A DNA stretch of 64,000 nucleotides. Source: Galerina marginata (lineage: Eukaryota > Basidiomycota > Agaricomycetes > Agaricales > Galerinaceae). Positions 22,704 through 34,526 of this stretch are shown in pieces. The notes beneath the pieces are model-generated. The model made no database searches. It worked only from the letters and a program-made list of their open reading frames with translations, and was not told the DNA's origin. Position 1 is the stretch's first letter. Every line of letters starts with the position of its first letter. Location of the stretch: the NCBI GenBank assembly GCA_023014335.1, contig JAECYW010000023.1, forward strand, positions 868,001 to 932,000, written 5' to 3'. The translations under genes were made by a program, and so were the position numbers.

Positions 22704-24081
22704 TCAGAACAAAGAGTACAGGGGAATCTCTACATAGCAGTTTATTAGCTTCTCAAGGGTATTACCATCATTTCCCATCAATAAGACCTTGTCTCCAACA
22801 ATGTAAAAACGAGCCAGATCAGTGTCCTCTCCACCTAGCTCCCAGAATTTATCTGCAACCCCAAGGCATTTAAAATAATTATTGGGGGTATGATAATAAA
22901 GCCACAAATCAGGAACCAAGTCATCATCATCACCACGAGAGCTCCATGCACACATGATGAAAACAGGTTCCACCTGAGAAGAGTGATCTCCAATGGCGAG
23001 TGTAGAACTAGGAGATTTTCCACTGCGACGAGCACGTTTATGAGGGGGAGAGGATGTTGTTATTTCCTTGCTGTTTCTGGGCTGCAGTGAGAACATCCTG
23101 TAGTAGTCTACATTTGGGAGAGTTCCCTTGGCAACAGCAACTTGGAAGTAGAACTTTTGTGGATCTGGGTCGAGGGAGTACATGGACACATCGGTGAATT
23201 TGGGGTTCTCAAAAAGTTCAGCAGTTGGCTTTGCTCCTGGGCCTAGAATGATCCATTTTCCATCATGTATAGTGGTCACTTTTCCAAAGATTGGCCCTGA
23301 ATCACCTTGACCCATAGGATAAGGTTTGTCTGCCACAATCCAAGTCCAGGTGTGGGTATCTTGGTTGAACTCAGCTACACTGTATGAATACAGATGCTGG
23401 GGAATACTGGATTTGTCTTTTGGATCCTGGTAGTTTTCAAACCCACCAAAGATAAAAATGCGGTTTCCAATGGCAGTCATTACAGGATCGATTCGTGGTT
23501 TAACCGGAGGCCCAGAAATATTGACTTGATACCATTCTTCATCGACTAGGTCAATGGCGATCAAATTGGAGGAAGGTGTAGAGGGAGTGTCCACCTCCAG
23601 GCCGCCAAAGAGGAATAAGAATGGGTTCAGAGCCCCATCAAATTGGAGACGGAGAAAAATGAAGCCTGGCTGTCTCAGAACAGGGAAGCCCTTTCGGGAT
23701 TTATGAAACTGTTCGTGGGTCTGGTGCCTAAGCGAGTCCTGTTAAGAGTAATAAAGGTATACCAGAGGTGAACTTAACACGGAACAGTAGGGTTATGCAA
23801 CGTACAGTCAAATTTTTAAATTGCTTTTTACGCACATCGAAAGCATGCAGGTCTGATGTTGGAACTTCATTATCTTGCATACTGTTACCTCCATAGGTGT
23901 AGACCACTTCTTGAACATGGTCTACGGCCTCGGAAGTCAAGTACCTCATAGGGGGTAAACTTGGGCCTTCGAGTTCTTTGAGCGACCATGAGGCTCCTGA
24001 CACTCCGAGTCTGTCTGATTGTGGTCTTGGCCGCTTGGAGGTCGAGGAGCCAGCCACAGCAGAGGAGGCGCATGACGGCAT
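22704..24081 (-). CDS. Kelch-like beta-propeller protein B
   Basis: Exons (minus): 24081-23806, 23738-22704; 436 aa. The layout matches protein A: N-terminal tail, first kelch strand VVYTYGG, then LFLFGG and NRIFIFGGFENY, a basic linker (PPHKRARRSGK), and a C-terminal block with FYIVGDKVLLMGN. Intron 1 is at the same position and phase as in A and C. The second intron of A and C (after the PYG / RYS position) is absent here; the frame runs straight through. The protein is intact; its function is unknown. Confidence 0.78.
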
Positions 24082-24605
24082 AGGTGTCTGGGTATGAGGG
24101 AGTTTTCTGGATAATAGCAATAACTGAGTGTTAAGTTTTTGAAGCTGTTTTTCGTTGATACGGTTGAAGACTCAGAGAGACGGAGAGCGTGACCGCGTAA
24201 AGAGGCTTTGTTTGTAAGCGTAATTAACCAAGCCTTGTCAACTCTGTATTGCTTTCTACAGTAGTCCTGACGTTTTCAGCAGAGTAAATCGTAAAAGTTA
24301 TTAAGTAGGGCATCAACGGTCGTAAAGATAAATACGCTGCAGGGGCATGAAAAGGATGAGGAAAAATGCTGGTGGATACAAAGAAATACATGTCGATACT
24401 AATTAACGATGCAGGATAGATCTGAAAGGTGGATGAATAAAGATTTCTAATAGGATGGAAAGCGGATCGACGAAAGGTGTCGGAGGAGTGAGGATGGGTC
24501 AATTCGGATATCAGTTGAGCACCAAAACGGGTGATGGAAAGAAGATCGAATAGTATAATAGGTATGTGGAGTAAAGGCTATAAAGAAGGGGAGGAGACAG
24601 AGTCT
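24082..24605. other. Intergenic region, kelch-like B to flippase
   Basis: Holds the 5' region of kelch-like B and the 3' flank of the P4-ATPase. No further gene was recognised. Confidence 0.45.
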
Positions 24606-27600
24606 TCATTGTTCCATGTCCTTCAAATTGGACCCTTTTTTCCGCAGGAAATTGCGCGGCACTGACAGAACATGACTGAGAGTCCCTCTTCTGCTTGGTC
24701 CAGATTCGGGCACAGAAGCAAGGTTCCGACTGCTTTGCCGGCGTTCAGAGAGGTTAGTCTGCATCCTCTGCATCGCAACACCATTCTCCTCTGTTGAGAA
24801 GTCAAACCCACGGTGTACTGACCGCAGGCCTGTCGACATATCTGTTCTGCTGGCCGATCGGAAGTCCCCAGAGGGTCGAGGAAGGGAGACAACGCTCTCG
24901 GTGCGCGTGTGGGATACCATAGAAGGCGGCCGGGGTCGTTTCAGCGTTTCAAGGCCTCCGTGCGCCATAGGATCGTGTGCGAGGTCTCTGTGTGGGTCAA
25001 CCTTGTAGATATATCGGAGGATGTCAACGTCGTCAGGCATGAAGGCAAACTTGTATGACTTGTAAATATAGCGAGGGAGGAGGGCAAGAAGAATTGTGAG
25101 TGGGAGGCACAGCCAGTAATAAGCGGACTGAAACAAGTAGACATTGTTTCCCCATACTGGGGTGACGAACCACCCAGGAGATATAGTGTTGTAGATGGCC
25201 TGCCCGATCTTGTTGAATAATCGTAGATTGTAAGAAACAGTCATGGACTTACAGTATAAACCCAAAGGAGGATATCCCCGATAAATACAGCGAAGAAGAC
25301 CCAGGCAGTCCAAGCACTCGTGTTAAGGCCATTAAAGAAGTTGGCAGCAAAGACCGCAGCGAAGACCATCGTCTAATGAAAATGACATAAATAATGATAT
25401 CAACAAAGGTAAAATAATACTTACCGTTGAGAATTCGTATAAAGCAACTTGCCATCCGTCAGTTCGTGATGTAGTCGTTATATAAGCATATAAAATGACG
25501 AAATAAATAATCGCAGACTATAGCAGTTGTTAGCATCAGGTAACGAAAAGAGGAGAGTTTAGTAACCTGAGTGACGCCGTCCAGCATGTAGACAATGAAC
25601 TGTCCCATGCCAAACCATTTTCCTTCTCGTCCATATCGATACAGTTTCGGTACAGCCATGAGAACGTGGTCGTCTGTAAAATAGTATCAGTCATCAAGAC
25701 ACGACAAATTTGATTTTGCAACCGACCTGCAAACCTATCGAAGAGGCCAATACCGATAACGGGAGCGATCGTCCAGAAAGAATTCCAGAACAATAGGTAC
25801 GTATATTCAAAGACACTTTTGGACCTTTGTCAGCCCGGAAGGCGAACCATTAAACTATGAGGATAGACGCACTAGTTGGAACTCCATGCACAATAAATTT
25901 GGAACCACCACAGGACACCGATACAAACGATGTTTTTGTAGAAGAAGTTCAGGATCCTACAGGCAAGAAAGGAGGCAATCAGTACGCAATGTGTGGGTAT
26001 CCAAAAGCGACACTGACATAGTCCCATTACGCGCATATGACCAATGTCCGTGCACCAGCAACAACCGCTTCAAAAAACGGAACTAAAGATGTAAGTCAGT
26101 AACGAAAGTCATAGCTCGACACCAGAACGACCTCGTACCTGAGCGATCGCGTAGTCCGACGAGTTGACAGCTTGCAGACCCTCTTCACCAGAGATACCAA
26201 CACCCACATCAGCAGCCTACAAAAAATGAAGCCTCGTCAAAATATCAAAACCCCTGAGAAAGAAAATCGGACCTGAATCATGCTAACATCATTCGCCCCA
26301 TCCCCGATCGCAAGTGTCATCACCCCCAACCCATCCTTCACCAACTTGACCACCAGTGCCTTCTGCAACGGTGACACCCGACAACAAATCACACCCTCGC
26401 ACGCCATCGCCAGCCTCAGCAGCAGCTCCCTGTGCTTATCGTCAGATAGCGCCACCTCCAGTGCCGTCCCATCGATGACGAGCACAAAGCCGCCAGGCCG
26501 ATCGCCGTTGTTTGACCCTACGATGGAGGAGATACCGGTTTCGGTGCGTCGTAATGGGCCGCCGGGTTGGAAGGAGTTTCTAGACGTCGGTCTTGATGAT
26601 CTTTCAGACATCTCGGGATTGGCGCGGTTTTCGTTGTCATCTAAAAGCTCAGCATCTGGGAAGAACTCCTCGAACGCATGCACAATCTGGTCGTACACTG
26701 GCCTCCCAGACCTGTTTCCTCGAATAACGATGATATTCGACTCGCGGCCAATCAGGTTCGTGCTGTGTCCGATAGCTATATTGCAAAATAAAGTCAAGTC
26801 AGCATCTGCTCTTGGCAGAGTAAAAGGCAACTGAAGCACAAACTAACCGATAGCAGTCTCCAATTTATCACCCGTTGCCACCCATACCTTGATACCAGCG
26901 CTCTTCAGATCCGCAATGGTCTCTGGAACACCGTCCTGCAATTTGTCCTCGATAGCAGTGGCACCGAGTAACCGCAGATCCCGCTCCAGCTCGTCAGAAA
27001 CGGCTTCAATCCTGGCGTCGCGGTCATTCATGGCCACGGTTGCTTCATGATAGCGCTCGCTCCACTGATTGTATTCATCCTCTGATACAAATTCAAACTC
27101 GTTAGCAACTAAAAGAAAAATTTACCGAAGGGCAGAAAAAAAACGAACCTCCAATAACTTTATAGGCCAAAGTAAGCGTCCTTAGCCCGTCACTGGCAAA
27201 CTCGTCCAGATGTTTCTCTGTCACCTTCTTCAGCTCCTCCCCTGCGCCTTCCTTCAGCCGCTCAAAAATGACATTGTCCGCGCCTTTGCTTAGCAAGAAC
27301 AACCGTCCATCTTCCGCATCAAGCTTGCGGAGCACCACACTCATCCGCTTGCGCGAGCTTGTGAACTCCAGGATGTTCAGCAGTTCATATCGTTCCAGCA
27401 GTCCCGCCTCCGCGGCCTCGGCCAAACTGCCCGCGTGCAGCCCCGGCACACCCCCTGCCCCGCCTGACCCAACCCCAGGTGACATCGGATTGCCTGAAGC
27501 GTGATGGCTATGGCTGCCTTCCTCCATACCTGCCACCCCACCGGCCTGATGGAACGGCGTCTGCAAGTACAGTGTCTCCCGCTCTCTACCCCTAAACACG

Positions 27601-30157
27601 AAGCCCATATCCGCCGCGGCCTGGACAAGTGCCGCCTCGTCCGGGCTCTGCGCCTTGTACTCTATCTTGCCCGTGTGTGGGTCCACGCTCGTCAGCACGG
27701 TATGGCACAGAGCGAGCACCGAGAAGAAACCATTGAGGTGCCGCGCATGCGCCGCGGACGCCGAATCCAGGTCCTCGTGCACCGCTGCGAGTAGATCGCG
27801 GGATAGCTCGGCGTCGTGGAAGTGGTGGATCACTTTGGGTGCAGAAGTAGCGTTCGCTTGCGGAGAAGAGTCGACTGGGTCGGACGTGGTTGTAACGTTG
27901 GCAACGTTTGTCTTGCTTGAGGGTGAGTGGTATGCTGTTGACGAGCCAGACGAGCGGAGTTGTTCCAAGGGAATGCCTGCGTCGGGGTGTTTTTGCCTGT
28001 CTTTATCCCGCCTCTCACCCTCGTTGCTGGCTCCGTAAGCAGGCGGTGGGCTTTGGGTTTCTTGAAGTGGATAGCCGGCTTTATCAAGGCTGTTTTCTGC
28101 GTCGGCATCGGTCATGTCCTCATCGCCGTTGTACATCTTTCCACCTATGGAACATTGTCTGAACACCATGGAGTTCTGAAGTAACCGCGTAAGCTCATCT
28201 TAACCACAAAACGATATGTAAAACACGTACCTGCGTCAACGTCCCAGTCTTGTCCGAAAAGATATATTCAATCTGTCCTAGGTCATCGGACAAGTTCCAG
28301 CTGCGCGCCAAAGTCGCCTGACCATTATAGTACATCTCATAGTCGAAATAGATGAACGCAGCCTGACACGTCCGCACAAATTCGATGGATATGTACAGTG
28401 ATATAGGCACAATATTCTGGAACCTGGATATAATTAAGGACGTCTGTCAGTCTTGGAAATCCAAAGCGATTATAGGAGCACGTACGTGATGAGTGCAAAG
28501 GCAAAAGTAATGAGACCATTGATAGAAGGGTTGTCCCCTGACCTGTTTGCGCCATATAACCAAGGAGCACCTCTGGGATAATCCTGATGTTCCAGTACAG
28601 AGTCCACTATGCCGCAAACGATAGCCATAATAGCCAAGAGAATCAAGTTGATAAACCTTTCATGAAAATTAAATGTTAATGAGTGTTCAAAGGGATAGAA
28701 TAAAGCACCACGTACACCTGTGGATTCATCTGCCTCTCCACCTTGCTCCTCTTGCTCGGTGTACCCCCAGAGTTCATGACAATCCTCGTATCCTCTCCAG
28801 TGTACATAACAACGCCAACCACCCAGCCCGTGTTACGTAGAACTGTCCCGCGCAATAGCACCGTCTGCATATCCGCAGGGAACACATCCTTGGCCACCTT
28901 GACCGCTGCATTGAGCTTGTACATGTTCACATCTGGTCGATCTGCATCTATGCGGAATGCATTCTGCGGCGATGCGCATGCCCCAGCCGTCCTCAGGTGT
29001 GAAAGGGCAGGAACGGCGTTGCGCGACTTGAGGTTCGTTTCTCCATCAAGGTTCTTGGTTTCCACAAATGCGACGTTCTCCTCCTCGGACGTTGCGCAGA
29101 TGAGAATATCGGCAGGTAACGATTCGTTGTCCATGATCTTGACAAAGTCGCCGACCGCGATGTCCTCCCATGCAGTCGACCTCCAGTGCGGGCGGTTAAT
29201 GTGGGCATTATGTTGATCTTCCACGTCATCGTATTCCATGTTCTCAAGAGGCTGTTCTGGGACGGTGACGCCTGCAAGACCCTCCGTGCTCCCGCCTTTG
29301 ACTTTCTTTATTCCCCTCCCGTAATTACGCATCACACCGCGTACAAACGTCCGGCTTTTACGCTGCATAATATTCGGGTTGACATATTCCCCACCGCGCA
29401 GAACCCGCACAGATGTGTTGTTCACGCGACGATCCGACTGATGCCGCTTGATGTCTTCGTATCCATCTTTGAGTGCTGTAATGCCGAGCACGATGAGGAG
29501 TGGCAGGATGACGAGCCCTGGTGAGATTGTCGAGAATTTCGGGAAGAACTGTAGAATGGCGATCCCTAGGAAAAATCTAAAAGCATTCAAATTAATTAGT
29601 ATATTGAACCGACAAAATGAAAGGATGAGGTAAAAATGTGGGGCGGTCCCGAGTCGGCCTTTCTCGTCGGAGCGGAGGGTCTTTACAAGCCCACCACCTT
29701 TGAGAGCGGTTGAGATACAGCCCGCGAGAAGGCTCGTGTTACCAAAAGCACCCGTCGATCGACATAGTCCGATAACAATGCGTGCGATCCGCAATGGGCG
29801 TCGTGTGCCTACTCGCAGTCCCAAAGCAGACGTCCACCAAACCTCCAACCAACTACCTCCAAAAAACCATCCAACTCACATATTCGCAACCCTCCTGAAC
29901 TGTTCCAGTAAATTCCGTGGCAGAAACGTTACCAGCGTATACTTGGAGGTGATGACCTGATTCGAGGAATAGATATGTTCAGGCTTGACCCTGCCCCTGG
30001 CGTCGTGGTAGTCGTCTGGCAGGTTCTCGTTAATGTATATGGTCCTTTGAGGGCCCCGCTCCCTCTTCCTCGAAAAGAGGTCCTCGACCTTGAACGCCGC
30101 GAACTGGGAATACCACCGGGCGATGCGAGACTGGTGGTGGAACTTCGAGGGTGCCAT
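24606..30157 (-). CDS. P4-type ATPase, phospholipid flippase (Dnf1/Dnf2-like)
   Basis: Fifteen exons (minus): 30157-29880, 29576-28716, 28656-28486, 28423-28231, 28175-27149, 27081-26848, 26775-26273, 26216-26139, 26082-26018, 25956-25873, 25815-25727, 25673-25567, 25517-25425, 25372-25253, 25199-24606; 1498 aa. P4 hallmarks are present: FSTISPG and [16 protein letters not shown] near M1-M2, LDGETNLK in the actuator domain, the phosphorylated Asp in DKTGTLT (about 494-500), [11 protein letters not shown] in the nucleotide domain and [11 protein letters not shown] (1079-1089). Ten membrane helices fit. P4-ATPases move aminophospholipids to the cytosolic leaflet, usually with a Cdc50 partner not seen here. 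Long disordered inserts and tail look regulatory. Intron 1 (303 bp) is much longer than the rest. Confidence 0.93.
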
Positions 30158-30905
30158 AGACTTTTATTGTTGGTTTTGAAGGCTTAAAATCGTCTGTGTC
30201 TGTGTATATGAACCAAGAAGTCGTTAATTGTCGTCGCAGAGAGCGGTGCTTCAGAGGGGCATCACGGTCGGGAGCAGGAGGAGAGAGGTAAAGAGAGAAA
30301 AGAAAATAATAAATTTGGTAAGTATAGGAGCTCTGCAATCCTGCCTCACCGCCGCTGACACAGCTGACATGACACATTCCTCTGACATCATTCCACCAAT
30401 TCTCCAAGGCTCTTCTCCAAAATTTATTTTTATGTTGATGCTTCGTGTTCTTGTTCTCGGCGCTAAAATAGAACACAGCAAGAGGACTGTTCAACCCAGG
30501 CTTCGACCTTCTTCGACACACATAAATTAACTGCCGACTTCTATGCCGGAAACACGTCAGCATACATGCGCCGCGTGTTGACATGCATCCGCTCCAAGCG
30601 CTTGCAATCACGGCTTGGTCATGACTGATCATCCTAGCTGGTCGTCTTCTGACTAGACCGCAGTAATCCAAGAAATGTATAAGGTATCATGCAAAAAAGA
30701 GTATAAAAACTGTCAACGAGAGACTACGAAATCACGAACTAATTCCACATCAGGACTTCAAAAAAGTAATAGAGGTAAAGAACACTAAAGAGGGGTTGGC
30801 CGACGAGCGTCAAGGAGGGGTATACGTATCACATATTTTTGGAAAGGACATCTCTGTCCGTCCATCACACAAACAGTCCACGGAAGCACAAGGTCATCAG
30901 TCAAT
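30158..30905. other. Upstream region of the flippase gene
   Basis: About 750 bp between the flippase start and the septin stop. A 213-codon minus ORF covering 30030-30671 is an accidental open frame across the flippase exon 1. No independent gene is supported. Confidence 0.45.
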
Positions 30906-32484
30906 CTACTGCTGGGTCGCAGCAGGTCGTTGATTGACACCCTCCTTCAGAGCAAGCAGCTGCTTCGACCGGAACGCCTCATAGTGGATCTGCGCAGTCG
31001 TCTCAATGAGGTCCTGCAAATGTGTCCTGGTGAGGAAGTTGCGGAGGTGGACAAATTCGCAGTGGTTGGCATCCTCGACATTAACCACACCCCAACGGTT
31101 CTTGCGGCCGCGTACGGACTTGCCGTCGATGATCACGTTGTTCTCTGAGCCGACCACAGCGAAAGGGATGATTTGCTATAAATCGAAGGTGATTAGTGCC
31201 ATTATAATGCAAAGAAAAAGAAAAACGAACCCTGATCGTCTCATTGAGCTGAACCTCTTCTTCATCATCCTCATCGGTATCGAAAGGATAAAGGCGGATG
31301 TTGTTGTATACCAACTCTTCCCTGATCTAAAGGTGGACAAATTGAGCACACTGCTTCTCAAATGCTAGTATCAATTTACCTTAGTCTTGAACTTCTCCCT
31401 CTCCTCCAGCGTCAAACTATCGCTCTTCGCAATAACTGGCACCACATTCACAACTTCGCTCAACTTCTTCATCACAATCACGTCGATCGGCCGCAGAGCG
31501 TGGCCGGTGGGGTTGATGAAGTACAGGCAGCAGTGGATTCGCGTGTCCTGGATGTAGCGGTCACGCATCGCGGTCAGCTCCTTGCGCAGGTACGCGCTGT
31601 GCTGGTCTTTGATGTATTTGATGATGGGGTCCCAGCTGTAAGCGCGTTTAAATATCAACAAAATTCGCAACTGAGTTGCAGCGAAAAACGCACCATCCCT
31701 CGTTGTTGATCTGGTCTCCGTATCCAGGGGTGTCAACGATGTTGAGCCTCAGCTTCACGCCGTTCTCAACAATGACTAGATTCAAGAATGAATGTTAGTC
31801 AGGCTAATTCTGTTCGTGATGATAAACAAAGTTTAAGAGAGGCCAGAACACGCCAAGCTCAAGTAAGAAGCTTAAAAGCATCATGCATGAGCGAAAACAC
31901 GTAAATGAGCCTCGACGCCACATCCCGCCCTCTAGCACCGAGAAAGCACTAATTTGCCATGTCGATACTAGGTAACCGTGGCGCAGAATCCGAACCCGGT
32001 AGAAGTAAAAACTGAAATTCGAACTGAAAACCCACCATGCGAAACAGCCTGAATTTCCGTCGTCTGCCTCACGGGTTCGTCAGAAGCAAAGCGGCCCTTC
32101 GAGTCGATAAGGTGTGACGCGAAGATAGTGTTGATGAGCGTCGACTTTCCCAAGCCGGTTTGTCCTGAAGGAATAGCATTAGTAGGTGTTGTACGAATAC
32201 GCGAGATAAAGATAAAAGAAGGGTGGTAAAACCGGCGTCAACAGTACGGCGTCTCAATGCATATCCAGAAAAACGTCCAGAACGAGAAAAAGCCTGTTCC
32301 CCTGACAGAATCCGGCAATACAACCACCAAACCATAGAACGCAGAAATGCAAAACCAAGAAACTCAAAAGCTCACCAGCAACAATAACATTAAACTGGAA
32401 CCCGCGCTTCAGGAGCTTATGCTCGATCTGCTGCGTAATGCTGTCGAAACCAACATAGGTCTGGGCGCGAATCTCTTCAGACAT
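30906..32484 (-). CDS. cdc10: Septin, Cdc10-type
   Basis: Exons (minus): 32484-32376, 32164-32036, 31775-31694, 31635-31380, 31326-31231, 31175-30906; 313 aa. The N-terminus is short and runs directly into the GTPase domain (YVGFDSITQQIEHK), with P-loop GQTGLGKS (37-44), the switch region VDTPGYGD and the AKSD base-recognition motif. The septin unique element is visible as GRKNRWGVVNVEDANHCEF with LRTHLQDLIE-like sequence after it (RTHLQDLIETT). There is no long C-terminal coiled coil, which is the pattern of Cdc10 rather than Cdc3, Cdc11 or Cdc12. Septins form filaments at septa and hyphal tips. Intron 2 is long (260 bp). Confidence 0.92.
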
Positions 32485-33019
32485 TTTTTCGTGCTAGAGG
32501 GGTGTTACGTTGAACTTGGTGGGGAAAGAGTGATACCTGGTAAATAGAAAAGAACGTTAGCAATCTTTTAAATTATTGCAAAGCAACTTGAGCTCCAGGA
32601 AACGGCGACGAATAGGTAACACCAAGTTCGCCCGTTTCGTGGCAAGGGGTTCCATGTCCTCCAACGTCCCAGAAGCCTTCGTTCCCTCCTCCCTTGCGCC
32701 AGAAAATAAAAACTCACCAAACACTCAGAGGGAGGTCAACGACAACAACGAAAAGCGGGGATGAGGGCTCGGCCTAAAGGGAGAAACGAACGACACGACA
32801 CGACTTTTTCACTGTCGAACGACGGGGAAGGGAAGCGTTGATGGGTTTGGCGCGGCGGTGATAGGCAAACAGGTGTCAATAATTGGATTGTGGCGGGCCG
32901 CAATAAGACGCAAACTTGGCACGAAAAGTTCAGACTCGGATACTCTAAATTGAGCTTTTCCCTCTAAGTTTATCTTGAAAGAACACCAGGCCCTAAAACA
33001 CCTTTCCAGGCATAATCGA
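32485..33019. promoter_or_regulatory. Divergent region, septin / kelch-like C
   Basis: The 535 bp separate the septin start (minus) from the kelch-like C start (plus) and must hold both promoters. No specific site was identified, and no gene is supported by the short ORF at 32576-32764. Confidence 0.45.
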
Positions 33020-34526
33020 ATGTCTACCAGTGGCATCGTCCCCGTTAATGCGACACTGAAGGCAAGGATGAAGAAGCGCGCCACCCCACGCGCGGCCAGT
33101 CCGGAGGACGCGTTTAGGCAGGTTACACAAATCTGCGGGGATGTTGCTCGCGTCAGTGGGCACCTACTGAAGGCATTAGATCCGGAAACTGGAATGCTCT
33201 ACATTTATAACTGGAAACCAGGACATATCACAGCTGACCTTCATGTCCTTAATACTCGAGCGGTCCCAATGGAAAGCAAGAATCTATCGGTATGTAACTA
33301 AACTCCCTTGCTGCGAATAAAACCCATTCCCACTTCGTATTATTTGTGCAGGAAAATGTTTTTGAAAGAACTTTCAACGGATGGGCCAATGAGATTCGGA
33401 TGACCAGGCAGAGACTTCCTGTACGGATGCAAGCAACCCTGACCTTTCTTGCAACCCACGGTTCAAAGTTCTTGGTTCTTTATGGCGGTTGTGCTAGACC
33501 TGAAAAAGGAAAAGACTTCACGGTCCAGCCGTTGTCAAATATTCTTGTTATCAACCTCGACGACTCCGCTAAACTATACTGGTGGGTCGACAATATAGGT
33601 GGAGGATACGTCCAGCCTCGGGTGAGGCCCAAAATTTTCCTCCTTGGCAATAAATTCTACCTCTTTGGAGGTACGAAAAGGGTGGCTTTCTCACCTCAAG
33701 ATGAACCCGAGCAAAATCACTCCTACTCTATTGCCGAATTCGTCCTGGAATCGAAGCAGGATGCATGGCAATGGACGACTCGTGACGTTCCCTACTCTGC
33801 CAATATCCCAGTAAATACCATCTTAGGAAATGGACTTCCCATATACGGAGCAACCTATATTCTTTTCACCCCAGGAAGACGGTCACGTTATTCTGTGAGT
33901 ATTCGAGTTCTTCTAAAAAATTTCAGCCGTTTTTAACTTGCACTGACCTGGAAAACCAGGACTACGAGTTCAAGGAAAATAGCATGTGGTTATTCGATGT
34001 TCAAGATCACACATTTCACCCAGCCCAGACGAATGCCGCGACCCCTCACTTTCCAAAACTATGCAGCTATGATCTATTTATTCTCCAACCAATGCCTATG
34101 AACAATCACCAACGAGCCACCTATACTTCTCCAAGCACTGCCCGTAGATCTCGGACTTTGGTCGCCCACCCTTATGCCTCAGCTTCTCACTCCTCTTACC
34201 CCTCCCGTGAATCTGTGGTTATATGTGGGTTGGCCATGCACATTCAACCCAATGGCTCCATGATAAGCCTTCCCGAGATCTGGAGCTTTTCCCTTGTCAC
34301 TCGTAAATTTCTGCGTCACACGATCAGCGAGGATGTTCCGGGCATACTAACTAATATGAGAGGGCGACAATTTATTGTCGATGGGCATAGAATGTTTATG
34401 CTAGGAAACACAAATGCAGCTGGTGGTCATAACAATTCCCAGTCTGACATTAATGACACAGATTATCGTCTAAATTCTTATATCGAATTACCTCCTTCCA
34501 TTTTGTCTTCCAATCCTCTTGTTTAA
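33020..34526 (+). CDS. Kelch-like beta-propeller protein C
   Basis: Exons 33020-33289, 33352-33894, 33960-34526; 459 aa. It shares blade strands with A and B (MLYIYNWKPG, FLVLYGGCARPEKG, NKFYLFGGTKRV), and the C-terminal block FIVDGHRMFMLGN. Both introns sit at the positions and phases seen in A. It lies on the opposite strand from A and B, with the flippase and septin genes between, and is the most divergent at the N-terminus (a basic start rich in Lys/Arg). Function unknown; an intact gene. Confidence 0.78.

Noticed and set aside
23806..24120. Start of kelch-like B at 24120
   Set aside because: That codon is TTG; the first ATG in frame is at 24081.
30030..30671. 213-codon minus-strand ORF
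   Set aside because: It covers flippase exon 1 in another frame plus its upstream region; it has no recognisable domain and no plausible start context.
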